In this document: one piece after another, positions 8,032-15,814 of the stretch
Numbering within the stretch: the stretch's first letter is position 1
Layout of the letters: each line of letters starts with the position of its first letter
The notes under the pieces: generated by a model
What the model was told of the DNA's origin: nothing
Seen by the model: only the letters and a program-made list of their open reading frames with translations
Database searches by the model: none
Source: an uncultured Eubacteriales bacterium
Lineage (GTDB): Bacteria; Bacillota; Clostridia; Oscillospirales; Oscillospiraceae
NCBI GenBank assembly: GCA_905198835.1
Contig: CAJKDY010000001.1
Span: 231,197-295,196, forward strand
Reading direction: 5' to 3'
Length of the DNA stretch: 64,000 nucleotides
Program-made: the position numbers and the translations under genes

Positions 8032-9180
8032 GTGAAAGAAGAACATGAAATCATAGACTTTTTTACCGCGCTTCGGCTGGTGTGCCTGTGCCTGGTGGGC
8101 GTGGCCATCTTCTGGGCCCTTTCCCCCAAGGCCCACGCCGCGCAACCGACCAAAGCGCTGCCCAAGCCCGGCCAGACCGTAGGCCTTTTTGACACGCTGC
8201 TGGGCAAAAAATCCCCGTCTGAGCCCCAGACTCCGGAGGTCAAGACTTTGGTACCCGTGGGCCACACCGTGGGCATCAAGCTCTTTTCCGACGGCGTGCT
8301 GGTAGTGGGCCTTGGCTCGGTGGACACTGCTGCCGGAGCGGAAAATCCCGCCAAGAGCTGCGGGCTGAAGATGGGCGATATCATCACCCATATCGACAGC
8401 CGGGAGGTGGATACCATCGAGGAGGTCCAGAGCATCCTGGCCGAGACCTCGGGAAGAGAGGTATCCCTGCGCTGCCTGCGGGGCGAGGATGAAGTGGAGC
8501 TCACCGCCCAGGCGGTGCGGTGCTCCGCCGACGGGTGCTATAAGCTGGGCGCGTGGATCCGGGACTCCATGGCGGGCATCGGCACGGTGACCTTTGTAGA
8601 CCCGGAGACCGGGCTCTTTGGCGCCCTGGGCCATCCCGTCAGCGATGTGGACACCCAGCGCCTCATGCCTCTGAGCTCAGGCGCCATCCTCCACTCCAGC
8701 GTCACCGGGGTCCAAAAGGGCCAGATGGGCCAGCCCGGTCAGCTTCGCGGAGCCTTTGACCTGTCCACCGACATGGGCGCGCTCTTTGCCAACACCGAAA
8801 GCGGTATTTTTGGCACCCTCCATGAGGGCCAGAGCCTGCCCGGCGGTCCCGCCATGGCCGTGGCCACCCGGGACCAGGTCCACGTGGGCAAGGTGACGGT
8901 GCGGACCAACATCCAGGGCGACGAGGTCCGGGACTATGAGGCGGAGATCGTGCGCATCTACCCGGAGGACCCGGAGGACACCCGCAATTTCCTCATTAAG
9001 ATCACTGACGCTGAGCTGCTGGAAAAGACCGGCGGCATCGTTCAGGGGATGTCGGGCAGTCCCATCCTGCAGGATGGCCGCCTGGTGGGCGCCGTTACCC
9101 ATGTTTTGGTAAACGACCCGACCTCCGGCTACGGTATTCTGGTGGAGAATATGCTCAAGACCGCCCAGGAGGCGGCGTAA
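8032..9180 (+). CDS. spoIVB: SpoIVB-type sporulation peptidase (S55 family)
   Basis: Serine peptidase that, in spore formers, is secreted from the forespore and cleaves SpoIVFA, triggering pro-sigma-K processing. The 382-residue protein has one N-terminal membrane segment (about residues 12-31), a PDZ domain near 90-160 (CGLKMGDIITHIDSREVDT), and an S55 catalytic domain with the His in GALGHPVSD and the nucleophile in GMSGSPI near residue 343. GTG start at 8032 with AGGGGGTG upstream. Neighbours do not belong to sporulation. A symmetric terminator follows at 9186-9217. Confidence 0.94.
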   Translation: MKEEHEIIDFFTALRLVCLCLVGVAIFWALSPKAHAAQPTKALPKPGQTVGLFDTLLGKKSPSEPQTPEVKTLVPVGHTVGIKLFSDGVLVVGLGSVDTAAGAENPAKSCGLKMGDIITHIDSREVDTIEEVQSILAETSGREVSLRCLRGEDEVELTAQAVRCSADGCYKLGAWIRDSMAGIGTVTFVDPETGLFGALGHPVSDVDTQRLMPLSSGAILHSSVTGVQKGQMGQPGQLRGAFDLSTDMGALFANTESGIFGTLHEGQSLPGGPAMAVATRDQVHVGKVTVRTNIQGDEVRDYEAEIVRIYPEDPEDTRNFLIKITDAELLEKTGGIVQGMSGSPILQDGRLVGAVTHVLVNDPTSGYGILVENMLKTAQEAA

Positions 9181-9225
9181 CAAAAATACCCGGAGAGGCG
9201 TTGGCCTCTCCGGGTATCCATTTTC
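9181..9225. terminator. Bidirectional terminator between spoIVB and glyS
   Basis: A perfect 14-bp stem, ATACCCGGAGAGGC (9186-9199) and its complement (9204-9217), with a GTTG loop. A run of five T follows on the minus strand and CCATTTTC on the plus strand. Confidence 0.88.
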
Positions 9226-9237
9226 GCTGAAAGCGGC

Positions 9238-10680
9238 TCAGAACTTGATTTTCTCGCTCAGGTAGGACTTCACCTGATCCATGGGGATGCGGACCTGCTC
9301 CATGGAGTCCCGCTCCCGGATGGTGACGCAGTTGTCGGCGGGGGTGCCGTTCTCCGGGTCGCCCACGGTGTCGAAGTCGATGGTGACGCAGAAGGGGGTG
9401 CCGATCTCGTCCTGGCGGCGGTAGCGCTTGCCGATGGAGCCGGCGTCGTCGTAGTCCACCATAAAGTCGGCGGATAGCTCCTCGTAGAGCTTCTTGGCCG
9501 GGCCGGAGAGGACCTCCTTCTTGCTCAGAGGCAGGATGGCGCACTTGAAGGGAGCCAGAGCGGGGTGGAGCCGCAGGACCACCCGCACATCGTCCTTGCC
9601 GTTTTTGTCCTGGCCCACGACCTCCTCGTCGTAGGCGTCGCAGAGGACGGACAGCACCGTGCGCTCCACGCCCAGAGAGGGCTCGATGACGTAGGGGATA
9701 TAGTGCTCGTTTTTCTCCTGATCGTAATAGGTCAGGTCCTTGCCCGAGGTGGTCTGGTGCTGGGTCAGGTCGTAGTCGGTGCGGTCGGCCACGCCCCACA
9801 GCTCGCCCCAGCCGAAGGGGAAAAGGAACTCAAAGTCGGTGGTGGCCTTGGAGTAGAAGCAAAGCTCCTCGGGGTCGTGATCCCGCAGCCGCAGGTTCTC
9901 GTCCTTTAGACCGATGGAGAGCAGCCAATCGTGGCAGAACTGCCGCCAGTAGGCGAACCACTCCAGGTCGGTGCCCGGCTGGCAGAAGAACTCCAGCTCC
10001 ATCTGCTCGAACTCCCGGACCCGGAAGATGAAGTTGCCCGGGGTGATCTCGTTGCGGAAGGATTTGCCGATCTGGGCAATGCCGAAGGGCAGCTTGCGGC
10101 GGGTGGTGCGCTGGACGTTGGCGAAGTTGACAAAGATGCCCTGGGCGGTCTCGGGCCGGAGGTAGACGGTGTTCTTGGCGTCCTCGGTGACGCCCTGGAA
10201 GGTCTTGAACATCAGGTTGAACTGGCGGATGTCGGTGAAGTTATGCTTGCCGCAGGTGGGGCAGGGGATATTGTGCTCCTCCACAAAGTCCTTCATCTCC
10301 TGCTGGGAGAAGGCGTCGATGGGCTTGGGGAGGGTAAAGCCGTTTTCGGCGCACCAGTCCTCAATGACCTTGTCGGCCCGGAAGCGTTCATGGCACTCCC
10401 GGCAGTCCATCAAGGGGTCGGAAAAGCCCGCCAGATGGCCGGAGGCCACCCAGGTCTGGGGGTTCATCAAAATGGCCGCGTCCAGTCCCACGTTGTAGGG
10501 GTTTTGCTGGACGAACTTCTTCCACCAAGCCCGCTTGATGTTGTTTTTCAGCTCCGCGCCCAAGGGGCCGTAGTCCCAGGTGTTGGCCAGGCCGCCGTAA
10601 ATTTCAGACCCGGCAAAAATAAAGCCCCGGCCCTTGCACAGGGCGACGATCTTCTCCATGGATTTCTCTTGATTGGTCAT
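9238..10680 (-). CDS. glyS: Glycyl-tRNA synthetase, single-chain (alpha2) type
   Basis: Charges tRNA-Gly; class II aminoacyl-tRNA synthetase of the homodimeric (GlyQS) type, 480 residues. The order is class II motif 1 region, the insertion with paired Cys (CRECHERF and CPTCGKH, Zn-like), motif 2 around FRNEITPGNFIFRVREFEQMELEFF, motif 3 GVERTVLSVL near 375, and a C-terminal anticodon-binding domain. I chose the ATG at 10678-10680 (MTNQEKS) with GGGAGGG upstream; an in-frame ATG further out is not preceded by a ribosome site. A tRNA-Gly gene is at the other end of this window. No T-box leader is visible in the short upstream gap. Confidence 0.96.
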   Translation of the reverse strand: MTNQEKSMEKIVALCKGRGFIFAGSEIYGGLANTWDYGPLGAELKNNIKRAWWKKFVQQNPYNVGLDAAILMNPQTWVASGHLAGFSDPLMDCRECHERFRADKVIEDWCAENGFTLPKPIDAFSQQEMKDFVEEHNIPCPTCGKHNFTDIRQFNLMFKTFQGVTEDAKNTVYLRPETAQGIFVNFANVQRTTRRKLPFGIAQIGKSFRNEITPGNFIFRVREFEQMELEFFCQPGTDLEWFAYWRQFCHDWLLSIGLKDENLRLRDHDPEELCFYSKATTDFEFLFPFGWGELWGVADRTDYDLTQHQTTSGKDLTYYDQEKNEHYIPYVIEPSLGVERTVLSVLCDAYDEEVVGQDKNGKDDVRVVLRLHPALAPFKCAILPLSKKEVLSGPAKKLYEELSADFMVDYDDAGSIGKRYRRQDEIGTPFCVTIDFDTVGDPENGTPADNCVTIRERDSMEQVRIPMDQVKSYLSEKIKF

Positions 10681-10718
10681 GGTGGTCCCTCCCAAATGAA
10701 TGTCGCCCATTATTATAT

Positions 10719-10762
10719 TAAAAAAATCCCCAAAATGCAAGAGGGAGCTTGCACTTTGGGGA
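10719..10762 (-). terminator. Terminator of the helicase gene
   Basis: On the minus strand, CCCCAAAGTGCAA and TTGCATTTTGGGG pair with one mismatch around an 8-nt loop, followed by ATTTTTTTAATA. It directly follows the helicase stop codon, so glyS is transcribed separately or by readthrough. Confidence 0.85.
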
Positions 10763-10769
10763 AAAGGGG

Positions 10770-12845
10770 TCAATCGTCGTTCAAATAATAGGGCTTCATC
10801 AAACTGGGCTGCTCGGTGGAGTCCTTTTGGTGGTCGGCCTTTGGGGCTTCCATGGGGCCCCGGGCCCGGCGGGCCTTAGCCTGCTCCCGGATGCGCTGTT
10901 TGCGCTCGTCCAGCGCGGTGGCCGGGGCCTTGGGAGCGGCGGCCTTTTTGCCGAAGAGGCCACGCTTTTTCGGCGCTTCGGCGGGGGTGGACACGGCGGG
11001 CTTTTTCGGCGCGTCAGGGATGCCGCGCCCTACGCTCTGGGCCTTGACAGGCTTTTGGGTGGGTCTGGCGGGTTTTTCCGCCTTGTGGACGGGCGCGGCG
11101 GGCTTAGCCTGGGACTTGGCAATGCGCCGCTCCTCGCGCTTGGGCTCGGCCCGGCGCTCCTGACGCTGGGGACGGCCCTCCTGGCGCTTCTGCGGAGTGC
11201 CCTGGGGCTTGCCAGAGGACAGCAATCTCGCCGTGGCGTCCATCACCGTGTCTCCCTCCAAGGCGCCGCCATAGCCCCGCTGGGCCTGGATCTTCCGCTC
11301 CTCGGCCATCCATTTGGCAAAGGCGTCCTGGTCCACCCCCTTGGGGGCCACGGCGGTGAGGGCGTCGTCCAGGCTCTTGCTGGGTTTGTAGCCCGCGGCC
11401 TGGCGCTTTTGGCCGGGGGTGCGCTGGTCGGCAGCGGGGCGGGGCTTTTTGGGGGCTGTCACGCTCGGATTGGGTGCGGGATGTTTGGGCTTGGGGGCTG
11501 TCACGCTCGCGTTGGGCCCATGGCCGCTCCCGCTTCCCGGCTGCGCGGCCAAAATGCCGCTCGGGGCCTTGCCCCTCGCCTGTTTTTGGCCTGTCGCCGG
11601 TCCATCGGTCGCTATGGGCCTACGCTCGCGCTTCTGCCTGGCGGCGGCGCGGGCCTCGGCGTCCTCGGGGTTGATGATCTTGCCGTTTTTATCCCGCTTG
11701 GGGGGCTCGAAGTTCTGCATGGGCCAGGGGTGGTCCTCCACCACGGGGATCTTTTTGCCCAGCAGCTTTTCGATGGCACGCAGCTCGTCTTTCTCGCTGA
11801 TGTCGCAAAAGCTGATGGCGGTGCCACCGTGGCCCGCCCGACCGGTGCGGCCAATGCGGTGGACGTAGGTCTCGGCCACGTCGGGGAGGTTGTAGTTGAA
11901 GACGTGGCTCAGCTCCTCGATGTCGATGCCCCGGGCGGCGATATCGGTGGCGGCCAGCACCTTGACCTTGCCCGCCTTAAAGTCGGAAAGGGCCTGGACC
12001 CGGGCGGTCTGAGACTTGTTGCCGTGGATGGCGGCGGCGGAGATGCCCGCTTTCATGAGGTCGGAGGCGATCTTGTTGGCCCCGTGCTTGGTCCGGGAGA
12101 ACACCAGGGCGTTTTTCACCCCCGGCTGGCCCACCAGATGGGCCAGGAGCTTGGATTTATTTGGCTTGTCTACAAAGTAGAGGGACTGGGCGATGACCTC
12201 CACCGGGGAGGACACCGGAGTGACCGTCACCTTGGCCGGGTCGTGGAGCAGGGCGTTGACCAAGCTCTGGACCTCGGGGGGCATGGTGGCGGAGAAGAAG
12301 AGGGTCTGCTTCTTCTCAGGCAGGAGCTTGAGTACCCGGCGCACATCGTGGATAAAGCCCATATCCAGCATCCGGTCGGCCTCGTCCAGCACGAAGATCT
12401 CAATGTGGCTGAGGTCCAAGAGACCTTGGCCGTGGAGGTCTAGCAGCCGCCCGGGGGTGGCCACCAGGATATCCAGGCCCCGCTGGATCTTGTCCACCTG
12501 GGGCTGCTGGCCCACCCCGCCGAAGATGACGGCGTGGCGCAGGGGCAGGTTCGCGCCGTAGGCCTCAAAGCTCTCCTCGATCTGGAGGGCCAGCTCCCGG
12601 GTGGGGGTGAGGATCAAGCTGCGGATGAAGGGCTTGCCCTTCTGCGGCGCGGCGGCCAACCGCTGGAGAATGGGGGTGGCAAAGGCGCAGGTCTTGCCTG
12701 TGCCGGTCTGGGCGATGCCCAGCACGTCCCGGCCCACTAAGGCTGGGGGAATGGCGCCCGATTGGATGGGGGTGGGCGTCTTGTACCCCTGGGCCGCTAG
12801 CGCTTGCAAAATGGCGCTGTTTAAGCCCAGCTGTTTAAACTCCAT
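10770..12845 (-). CDS. DEAD-box ATP-dependent RNA helicase with long basic tail
   Basis: RNA helicase of the RhlE/CshA group, 691 residues. The two RecA-like lobes fill about residues 1-375, with the Q motif (TPTPIQSGAIP), AQTGTGKT, PTRELALQI, TPGRLLD, DEAD, SAT and HRIGRTGRAG. The remaining 315 residues are a low-complexity Lys/Arg/Pro/Ala tail, much longer than in typical 400-450-residue relatives. Part of that tail (DNA 11450-11633) is made of a structured repeat that also occurs outside genes at 5691-5822. ATG at 12843-12845 with AAAGGAA upstream. Probably acts in ribosome assembly or mRNA turnover; the exact subfamily is uncertain. Confidence 0.95.
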   Translation of the reverse strand: MEFKQLGLNSAILQALAAQGYKTPTPIQSGAIPPALVGRDVLGIAQTGTGKTCAFATPILQRLAAAPQKGKPFIRSLILTPTRELALQIEESFEAYGANLPLRHAVIFGGVGQQPQVDKIQRGLDILVATPGRLLDLHGQGLLDLSHIEIFVLDEADRMLDMGFIHDVRRVLKLLPEKKQTLFFSATMPPEVQSLVNALLHDPAKVTVTPVSSPVEVIAQSLYFVDKPNKSKLLAHLVGQPGVKNALVFSRTKHGANKIASDLMKAGISAAAIHGNKSQTARVQALSDFKAGKVKVLAATDIAARGIDIEELSHVFNYNLPDVAETYVHRIGRTGRAGHGGTAISFCDISEKDELRAIEKLLGKKIPVVEDHPWPMQNFEPPKRDKNGKIINPEDAEARAAARQKRERRPIATDGPATGQKQARGKAPSGILAAQPGSGSGHGPNASVTAPKPKHPAPNPSVTAPKKPRPAADQRTPGQKRQAAGYKPSKSLDDALTAVAPKGVDQDAFAKWMAEERKIQAQRGYGGALEGDTVMDATARLLSSGKPQGTPQKRQEGRPQRQERRAEPKREERRIAKSQAKPAAPVHKAEKPARPTQKPVKAQSVGRGIPDAPKKPAVSTPAEAPKKRGLFGKKAAAPKAPATALDERKQRIREQAKARRARGPMEAPKADHQKDSTEQPSLMKPYYLNDD
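11450..11482. repeat. Partial copy of the structured repeat (5' part)
   Basis: GGGGGCTGTCACGCTCGGAT and the next bases repeat the first third of the element at 11500-11633, immediately before that copy. The pair encodes the repeated SVTAP of the helicase tail. Confidence 0.55.
11500..11633. repeat. Structured repeat element, copy 2 (in frame inside the helicase gene)
   Basis: It aligns with 5691-5822. The core again pairs: GGCCAAAA with TTTTTGGCC, and GGGGC-CTT-GCCCC inside. The stem bases differ from copy 1 in both arms, so pairing is kept by compensating changes. It lies in the unstructured tail of the helicase without breaking the reading frame. Confidence 0.6.
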
Positions 12846-12931
12846 AATACCGTTCCTTTAAAAGATTTGGCTCCCAAAAAGATGCTCCGGCGCCGCCTTG
12901 GGAGCGGGGCGGACGCCGTCGCTTTGCGGGG

Positions 12932-13438
12932 CTAGGATGACCGCGCTACCGCGGCCTGCACCGCCGCCAACGTGTCGGCAAGGCTCTGGGCCTGGTCCAC
13001 ATCCACCGTGACGTCCGCCCAGCGCGCATAGAGCGGCGCACGCTGGTCATAGACGTCCCGAAGGCTCTGGCCGGGGGCAAAGGCGATGCCACGGGTGGCC
13101 AGATCCGTGATGCGCCGCTCCAGCGTGGGGTAACTGAGCCGGAGGTAGACCGTGGGCCCCAGGGACTTGAGGTGGGCCATAGAGCCCGTGCGCAGCACGC
13201 AGCTGCCGCCGGGGGCGATGACGCTCTTGTGGCAGGAGATGGAGCGGATGGCCTGCTCCTCCATGTCCAAAAAGCGCTCCAGTCCGTGGACGTCCAGCAG
13301 CTCCTGCAGCAGCGCGCCCTGTTGGGACTGGATCAGGAGGTCGGCGTCCAGAAAGTCATAGCCCAGAGTCTTGGCCAGCACCACGCCGATGGAGCTTTTA
13401 CCGGAGCCGGGCATCCCGATGAGGGTCACGTTGTCCAC
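12932..13438 (-). CDS. aroK: Shikimate kinase
   Basis: Phosphorylates shikimate at C3 in chorismate synthesis. The 168-residue size is typical. The Walker A loop GMPGSGKSS is at residues 8-16, DADLL near 31 supplies the Mg/shikimate Asp, and APGGS near 74 takes the place of the usual GGG motif. The lid region is around RGIAFAPG. GTG start at 13438 with AGGAGGG about 8 nt upstream. No other aromatic-pathway gene is near; it sits between rpsT (terminator in between) and the helicase. The PGGS variant makes another small-molecule kinase of the AroK superfamily possible. Confidence 0.82.
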   Translation of the reverse strand: MDNVTLIGMPGSGKSSIGVVLAKTLGYDFLDADLLIQSQQGALLQELLDVHGLERFLDMEEQAIRSISCHKSVIAPGGSCVLRTGSMAHLKSLGPTVYLRLSYPTLERRITDLATRGIAFAPGQSLRDVYDQRAPLYARWADVTVDVDQAQSLADTLAAVQAAVARSS

Positions 13439-13456
13439 TCAGTTTTCCCTCCTGCT

Positions 13457-13490
13457 CATAAAAAAACCGTCTGCTTGCTGCAGACGGCTC
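13457..13490 (-). terminator. Terminator of rpsT
   Basis: CCGTCTGC/GCAGACGG stem with a 5-nt loop; on the minus strand it is followed by TTTTTTT. Confidence 0.9.
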
Positions 13491-13503
13491 TTTTACCCAA
13501 AAA

Positions 13504-13770
13504 TCAACCCTCCAGCTTGTTGAGCCGCAGAGTGAGGCCGCTCTTTTTCCGGGCCGCGTTGTTGCGGTGGATGAGCCCATGAGCGGCGGCCTTGTCCACA
13601 GCCTTGACGGCTACGGCGTAGGCGCTCTTCGCCTCGGCCTTATCGCCGGCTTCCACAGCGGTGGCAAAACGCTTCATGTCGGTGCGCAGGGCGGACCGGG
13701 TGGCCTTGTTCCGGGCGGCCTTGGTCTCGTTGACCAGCACGCGCTTCTTGGCAGACTTGATATTCGGCAT
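13504..13770 (-). CDS. rpsT: 30S ribosomal protein S20
   Basis: Primary 16S rRNA-binding protein of the small subunit, 88 residues, Lys/Arg/Ala-rich. It starts MPNIKSAKKRVLVNETKAARN and ends in the usual HRNNAARKKSGLTLRLN region. Start at the ATG at 13768-13770, preceded by AGGAGGTG. It has its own promoter (13835-13863) and terminator, the common single-gene arrangement for rpsT. Confidence 0.97.
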   Translation of the reverse strand: MPNIKSAKKRVLVNETKAARNKATRSALRTDMKRFATAVEAGDKAEAKSAYAVAVKAVDKAAAHGLIHRNNAARKKSGLTLRLNKLEG

Positions 13771-13834
13771 ACAAACACCTCCTGACATATGCCAAACGGT
13801 GGGCAGAATTACAATCGCATCATAGCAGAAATGT

Positions 13835-13863
13835 ATTTTAGCATCTTCTGCCGGGAAATGCAA
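13835..13863 (-). promoter_or_regulatory. Sigma-A promoter for rpsT
   Basis: On the minus strand TTGCAT (13858-13863), 17 bp, TAAAAT (13835-13840). The leader of about 60 nt ends at AGGAGGTG. Confidence 0.75.
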
Positions 13864-13906
13864 GACTTTTTTTCAAAAAAATGTCTGAAAATACAGCGGG
13901 GCAGGG

Positions 13907-14836
13907 CTATCTTTTGATGGACATAGCCATGCGGCGGTAGGTGTGGCGCACGCCACGGATGACCGTGGAGTAGGCGGTGATGTTCTCCGGGGCGGCAATG
14001 CCGGTGAAACCGGAGTCGCCGATGTGGTGGAGGTCGGCGCCGGCCATCTTGCACATCAGGGCGATGCGGCGGATGGTCTCCACGTCGGCCCCCTCCTGGC
14101 TGGTGCCGATGGCGGTCAGGGCCAGCTTGCCCAGGCTGTGGGCGTGGGAGATCAGGTCCCGGATATATTCCATGGTGAGCCCCGGCACAGTGCCCGGCGC
14201 GGGCAGGAGGATCATGTCCGCCCCGGCGGCGGCAAAGGCGTCTACGTCATCTTTGGTAATAATGGCCTCGCCGGCCTCGGTCAGGGAGCCGGAGGCGTGC
14301 ATCTTGCCCGCGCAGAGGATGACCCGGTCCCCAATGGCGGCTTTGTAGGCGCACAGGGTATCGGTGATGGCCTTGTTGGTGACGCCCACGCCGGGGTTGC
14401 CGGTAAGGACGATCAGGTCCGCTCCCATATCGGCAGCCTTGACGCCGTTTTCCACCGTGGCGGCCCGGCCCGGGGTCAGAGCCCAAAGGCCTGTATCCAC
14501 TGCCGAGGCGCGACCCTGCTCTACGGGCTCCAGGTTGATGCCCACCACCCTGCCGGTGAGGCGCTTGACGGTGCGTAGCACCTCCTGGGGCGGTGTGTCG
14601 GTGGGCAAGCCCTGGACCACGGGCTTCTCCACATCAAAGATATTCAAAAGTAGCACGTCCGACCCGAGGGCGGCGGCCAGTTCGGCGTTGGAGACGTCGC
14701 CCACCAGAGGGGTGAATGTTCCGATGGTCTCGCACACCAGCACCCGGCCCTCGCTGGCGGCCATCGCAAAAAGCAGAGCGTCCTTATCCATCCGCTCCAG
14801 GTCCGACGCGGTACAGTCCAAAAGCCGTTTTGCCAT
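13907..14836 (-). CDS. TIM-barrel-like protein of unknown function (DUF7916-like)
   Basis: A 309-residue cytoplasmic protein with no signal peptide or membrane segment. Alternating beta/alpha pattern with GADLIVLTGNPGVGVTN, DRVILCAGKMHASG, AAGADMILLPAPGTVPG and a C-terminal GADLHHIGDSGFTG suggests a phosphate-binding TIM barrel of the PEP-mutase/isocitrate-lyase kind. It resembles Clostridial proteins often mislabelled as haloacid dehalogenase-like, now placed (from memory) in DUF7916. No catalytic assignment is safe. I start at the ATG at 14834-14836 (MAKRLL), 9 nt after AGGGGG; two earlier in-frame ATGs overlap that site. It is divergent from gpr. Confidence 0.7.
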   Translation of the reverse strand: MAKRLLDCTASDLERMDKDALLFAMAASEGRVLVCETIGTFTPLVGDVSNAELAAALGSDVLLLNIFDVEKPVVQGLPTDTPPQEVLRTVKRLTGRVVGINLEPVEQGRASAVDTGLWALTPGRAATVENGVKAADMGADLIVLTGNPGVGVTNKAITDTLCAYKAAIGDRVILCAGKMHASGSLTEAGEAIITKDDVDAFAAAGADMILLPAPGTVPGLTMEYIRDLISHAHSLGKLALTAIGTSQEGADVETIRRIALMCKMAGADLHHIGDSGFTGIAAPENITAYSTVIRGVRHTYRRMAMSIKR

Positions 14837-14931
14837 GGCAAACATCCCCCTCATTTTGATAAAATCATTCTACCATCTTTTTATATGCCCCGCAAGTGGG
14901 TATGCTAACCCAAAGGAAAGGGGCGAACAGC

Positions 14932-15738
14932 ATGCAAAAGGGAAGGACAGACCTGGCGGTGGAGACCGTTGGCGCTCTCACGGAGGCGGAGGGCGTTTAC
15001 CGTGACGAGCGCAGGGTGGAGGACATCCCCGTCACGGCGGTGGAGGTGCGCAGCCACGGAGCGTCCAAGCGCCTTGGCAAGCCGGTGGGCCGGTATGTAA
15101 CGGTGGATCTGGGGCCGGTGGAGCGCAGGGAAGAGGAGGCCTTTCGCCGCTCGGCCCAGGTGCTCTCCGATGAAATGGCCAAGCTGCTGCCCCAGGAGGG
15201 CACGGTGCTGGTGGTGGGTCTTGGCAACCGGGCCATGACCCCGGATAGGCTGGGGCCGCTCTGTTGCGAGCATCTGCTGGTGACCCACCACCTGGTCAGC
15301 GGGCTGCCTGAGCAGTTCGGGGCCTTTCGAAGCGTGGCGGCGCTGACTCCCGGCGTGCTGGGCTCCACCGGGGTGGAGAGCGCGGATGTGGCCGCGGCGG
15401 TGTGCGCCGCCGTCAAGCCCGCCTGCGTGGTGGCGGTGGACGCTCTGGCGGCCCAGGGCCTGGACCGGCTGTGCGCCACGGTGCAGCTCTCCAACACCGG
15501 CATCGCCCCCGGCTCCGGGGTGGGCAACCACCGCCTGGGTCTGACAAAGGAGAGCTTAGGCGTACCCGTTCTGGCCCTGGGCATGCCTACGGTGGCCGAC
15601 GGGGGCGACGGCTTTTTCGTCACGCCCCGGGACATCGACGCCAAGGTATCCCAGTGCGCCAAGCTCATGGCCACGGCCTTGAATCTGGCGCTCCAGCCTG
15701 GACTGACCCTGGAGGACCTGGCTGCCCTCACCGAGTGA
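14932..15738 (+). CDS. gpr: Germination protease Gpr (SASP endopeptidase)
   Basis: Aspartic-type peptidase (family A25) that is made as a zymogen in the forespore and degrades alpha/beta SASPs on germination. The 268 residues carry RTDLAVE near the start, where the propeptide is cleaved, GLGNRAMTPDRLGP near 104, and GNHRLGLTKESLGVPVLALGMPTV near 198, all typical of Gpr. Its substrates are present in the same window (SASP genes at 46732 and 54752, with the expected cleavage context ANE-VGV). A CATTCTA at 14866-14872 resembles a sigma-G -10 element but no clear -35 was found. AAAGGAAAGGGG precedes the ATG. Confidence 0.94.
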   Translation: MQKGRTDLAVETVGALTEAEGVYRDERRVEDIPVTAVEVRSHGASKRLGKPVGRYVTVDLGPVERREEEAFRRSAQVLSDEMAKLLPQEGTVLVVGLGNRAMTPDRLGPLCCEHLLVTHHLVSGLPEQFGAFRSVAALTPGVLGSTGVESADVAAAVCAAVKPACVVAVDALAAQGLDRLCATVQLSNTGIAPGSGVGNHRLGLTKESLGVPVLALGMPTVADGGDGFFVTPRDIDAKVSQCAKLMATALNLALQPGLTLEDLAALTE

Positions 15739-15748
15739 TTTCTCGGCC

Positions 15749-15777
15749 TTGCTATTTGCGGCGCAAGGGAGTATAAT
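15749..15777 (+). promoter_or_regulatory. Sigma-A promoter for the ATP-grasp/asnB/flippase operon
   Basis: TTGCTA (15749-15754), 17 bp, TATAAT (15772-15777), starting inside the intergenic gap after gpr. The predicted transcript begins near 15784, which rules out the ATGs upstream of the TTG start at 15815. Confidence 0.8.
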
Positions 15778-15814
15778 ATCTTTGATTATGGTTCTTTTTG
15801 GGAGGGCGCAGCAG

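Noticed and set aside
10681..10769. T-box riboswitch before glyS
   Set aside because: The gap holds only the helicase terminator and a ribosome site; there is no T-box sequence and no room for the specifier structure.
10749..12443. 564-codon plus-strand frame opposite the helicase
   Set aside because: Gly/Leu/Ala-rich antisense frame without motifs; the minus strand has all DEAD-box motifs.
15749..15790. ATG/TTG starts at 15749 and 15788 for the ATP-grasp gene
   Set aside because: They lie inside or at the predicted promoter/transcript start; only TTG 15815 has a properly spaced ribosome site.
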